A DNA stretch of 42,705 nucleotides from Bacillus sp. (in: firmicutes) (GTDB lineage: Bacteria > Bacillota > Bacilli > Bacillales > Cytobacillaceae): contig JAPSHL010000005.1 in the NCBI GenBank assembly GCA_031179905.1, forward strand, positions 1-42,705, in the 5' to 3' direction. Below are positions 41,795 through 42,705 of the stretch, in pieces. The translations under genes were made by a program, and so were the position numbers. The notes beneath the pieces were generated by a model. It was not told the origin of the DNA. It ran no database searches and saw only the letters and a program-made list of their open reading frames with translations. Each line of letters begins with the position of its first letter. Position 1 is the stretch's first letter.

Positions 41795-42705
41795 TTAAAA
41801 TAAATCAAGAATCCTAATGCTGTTTTCTTTTGCTGCAATACCTTCTATTTCTGTTCCAATGCAAGCCGGACAGCCGTCTTTGCAAGGACATCTTTGGATT
41901 AAGGTCTTTGCTGCTGCCTTTACTTGATCAAAGCGCTTGTATACATCTTCTGCAAGCCCTATTCCGCCTGGATAGTGATCATAAAGGAAAATCGTCGGCA
42001 AGCCTGTATGATTTGCCTTGATTTGTGAAACAACATGAATATCATTGCGGTCACACATGACATGTACAGGAACAACATGCTGCAGTACGTTAGATATTCC
42101 TAACAACACTTGCTCTAATGTTTTCTCACCAAGATTTTCATCCACTTCTTTCAGTTCGAGCCAAGCCGAGCTTGTATGAAGCTCTTCTTCTGGCAGATGA
42201 ATCGGACCAGAGCCGATATTTTCAAATGTCGACAAGCGAATTTTTTTAAAAATAGAAGGAAGGATATTAATGGAAACATCTCCATAATGGATTGCCGTCT
42301 TCTTTCTAGTTTCAGTTTTATCAATTTCTAAAACCTTCAGCTGTACAGCCAAGTTTGCATCTGTGTAGTATTCTACGTCGACTTCTCGAACATAAGCCTT
42401 TTTGTGATCCCAATCCAGCTTTTCAACTTGGTACTGAACACCCTCATGGAGATAAATGGCCTCATCATGCAATAATGTCATCGCACTGAAACGGTCCATT
42501 TCACCAATAATTTTATGGTTTGCAGTGTCTGACTGATCAATGATTACGACGTTTTCTTGAGATGCGGAACGCAGACTGATATTCCCTGCTGGAAATGACT
42601 GGTTCGCCCAGTAAAACGCAGCTCCGTTTTGGTGGATTACTCGTTCCTCTACTAAGTATTCAAGAATATCCTTTACATCAAGCGGACCGAATTCCTCATT
42701 TTCTT
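41795..42705 (-). CDS. mrfA: DEAD-box helicase MrfA (YprA), C-terminal part
   Basis: The frame is open to the right edge, so this is the last 303 or so residues of a protein normally about 750 long; the ATG at 42499 is internal. The visible part is the DUF1998 domain (helicase family with YprA/Hrq1), with its four-cysteine metal site CPCKDGCPACIG close to the C-terminus, after the conserved FLYDHYPGGIGLAEDVY. The helicase core with ATP-binding motifs is outside the window. Together with the adjacent mrfB it forms the mitomycin repair pair. Confidence 0.92.
   Translation of the reverse strand, partial: ENEEFGPLDVKDILEYLVEERVIHQNGAAFYWANQSFPAGNISLRSASQENVVIIDQSDTANHKIIGEMDRFSAMTLLHDEAIYLHEGVQYQVEKLDWDHKKAYVREVDVEYYTDANLAVQLKVLEIDKTETRKKTAIHYGDVSINILPSIFKKIRLSTFENIGSGPIHLPEEELHTSSAWLELKEVDENLGEKTLEQVLLGISNVLQHVVPVHVMCDRNDIHVVSQIKANHTGLPTIFLYDHYPGGIGLAEDVYKRFDQVKAAAKTLIQRCPCKDGCPACIGTEIEGIAAKENSIRILDLF

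Noticed and set aside
1..42705. CRISPR arrays, tRNA genes, rRNA genes, complete transposase or integrase genes
   Set aside because: I looked for regularly spaced repeats, cloverleaf signatures and transposase-type frames and found none. The only stable RNA gene I can support is rnpB.

Overview
The window comes from a low-GC, endospore-forming member of the Bacillaceae. The evidence is the spore genes sspL and cotD, BrxA-type bacilliredoxin, GpsB, B-type RNase P RNA, a two-module DynA, strong AAGGAGG-type ribosome binding sites and AT-rich spacers. Gene order recalls the B. subtilis ypsC-ypbR-ypgR-yphP neighbourhood read backwards (from memory): brxA, ypgR, ypgQ, gpx, metA, cspD, ypeQ, ypeP, ypdQ, sspL, ypcP, dynA, ypwA, ypvA, ypsC, rnpB, gpsB, ypsA, cotD, yprB, yprA. 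The genus cannot be fixed from sequence alone. Most genes lie on the minus strand.

1-5.4 kb: start of a methyltransferase-like gene cut by the edge, brxA, a YrhK-like membrane protein, and an overlapping run ypgQ - ABC-F ATPase (YfmR/Uup type) - ypgR. 5-16.5 kb is more accessory. It holds a small unknown plus-strand gene, an amidohydrolase cotranscribed with a 1019-residue GNAT/beta-sandwich fusion, a divergent MerR-like coiled-coil protein, type II pantothenate kinase, glutathione peroxidase, formate-THF ligase, MetA (acetyl-CoA type by residue E111), AIM24 and a DUF3892 protein. 16.5-21.5 kb: mntR, topB, a FUSC-type exporter with a small barrel-sandwich (lipoyl-like) partner, and a roughly 270-nt structured non-coding stretch ahead of that pair.

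21.5-33.5 kb: cspD with a long 5' UTR, zinc-finger ypeQ, two RNase H-like proteins, a PAP2 protein, sspL, 5'-3' exonuclease YpcP, a two-domain sulfurtransferase, dynA, a Fur-box-controlled 31-residue membrane peptide absent from ordinary gene calls, cheX, a 41-residue zinc ribbon and M32 carboxypeptidase. 33.5-42.7 kb: DinG-like YpvA, a small YptA-position gene, a decayed second copy of the ypsC 3' end flanking a small unknown gene, ypsC, rnpB, gpsB, ypsA, cotD and the DNA-repair pair mrfB/mrfA (mrfA cut by the edge).

The window is mostly conserved core chromosome. The best candidates for something undescribed are the Fur-controlled micropeptide (30586-30756), the structured leader-like element (20971-21241), the GNAT/beta-sandwich plus amidohydrolase operon (5471-9419), and the ypsC 3'-end duplication (35902-36887).
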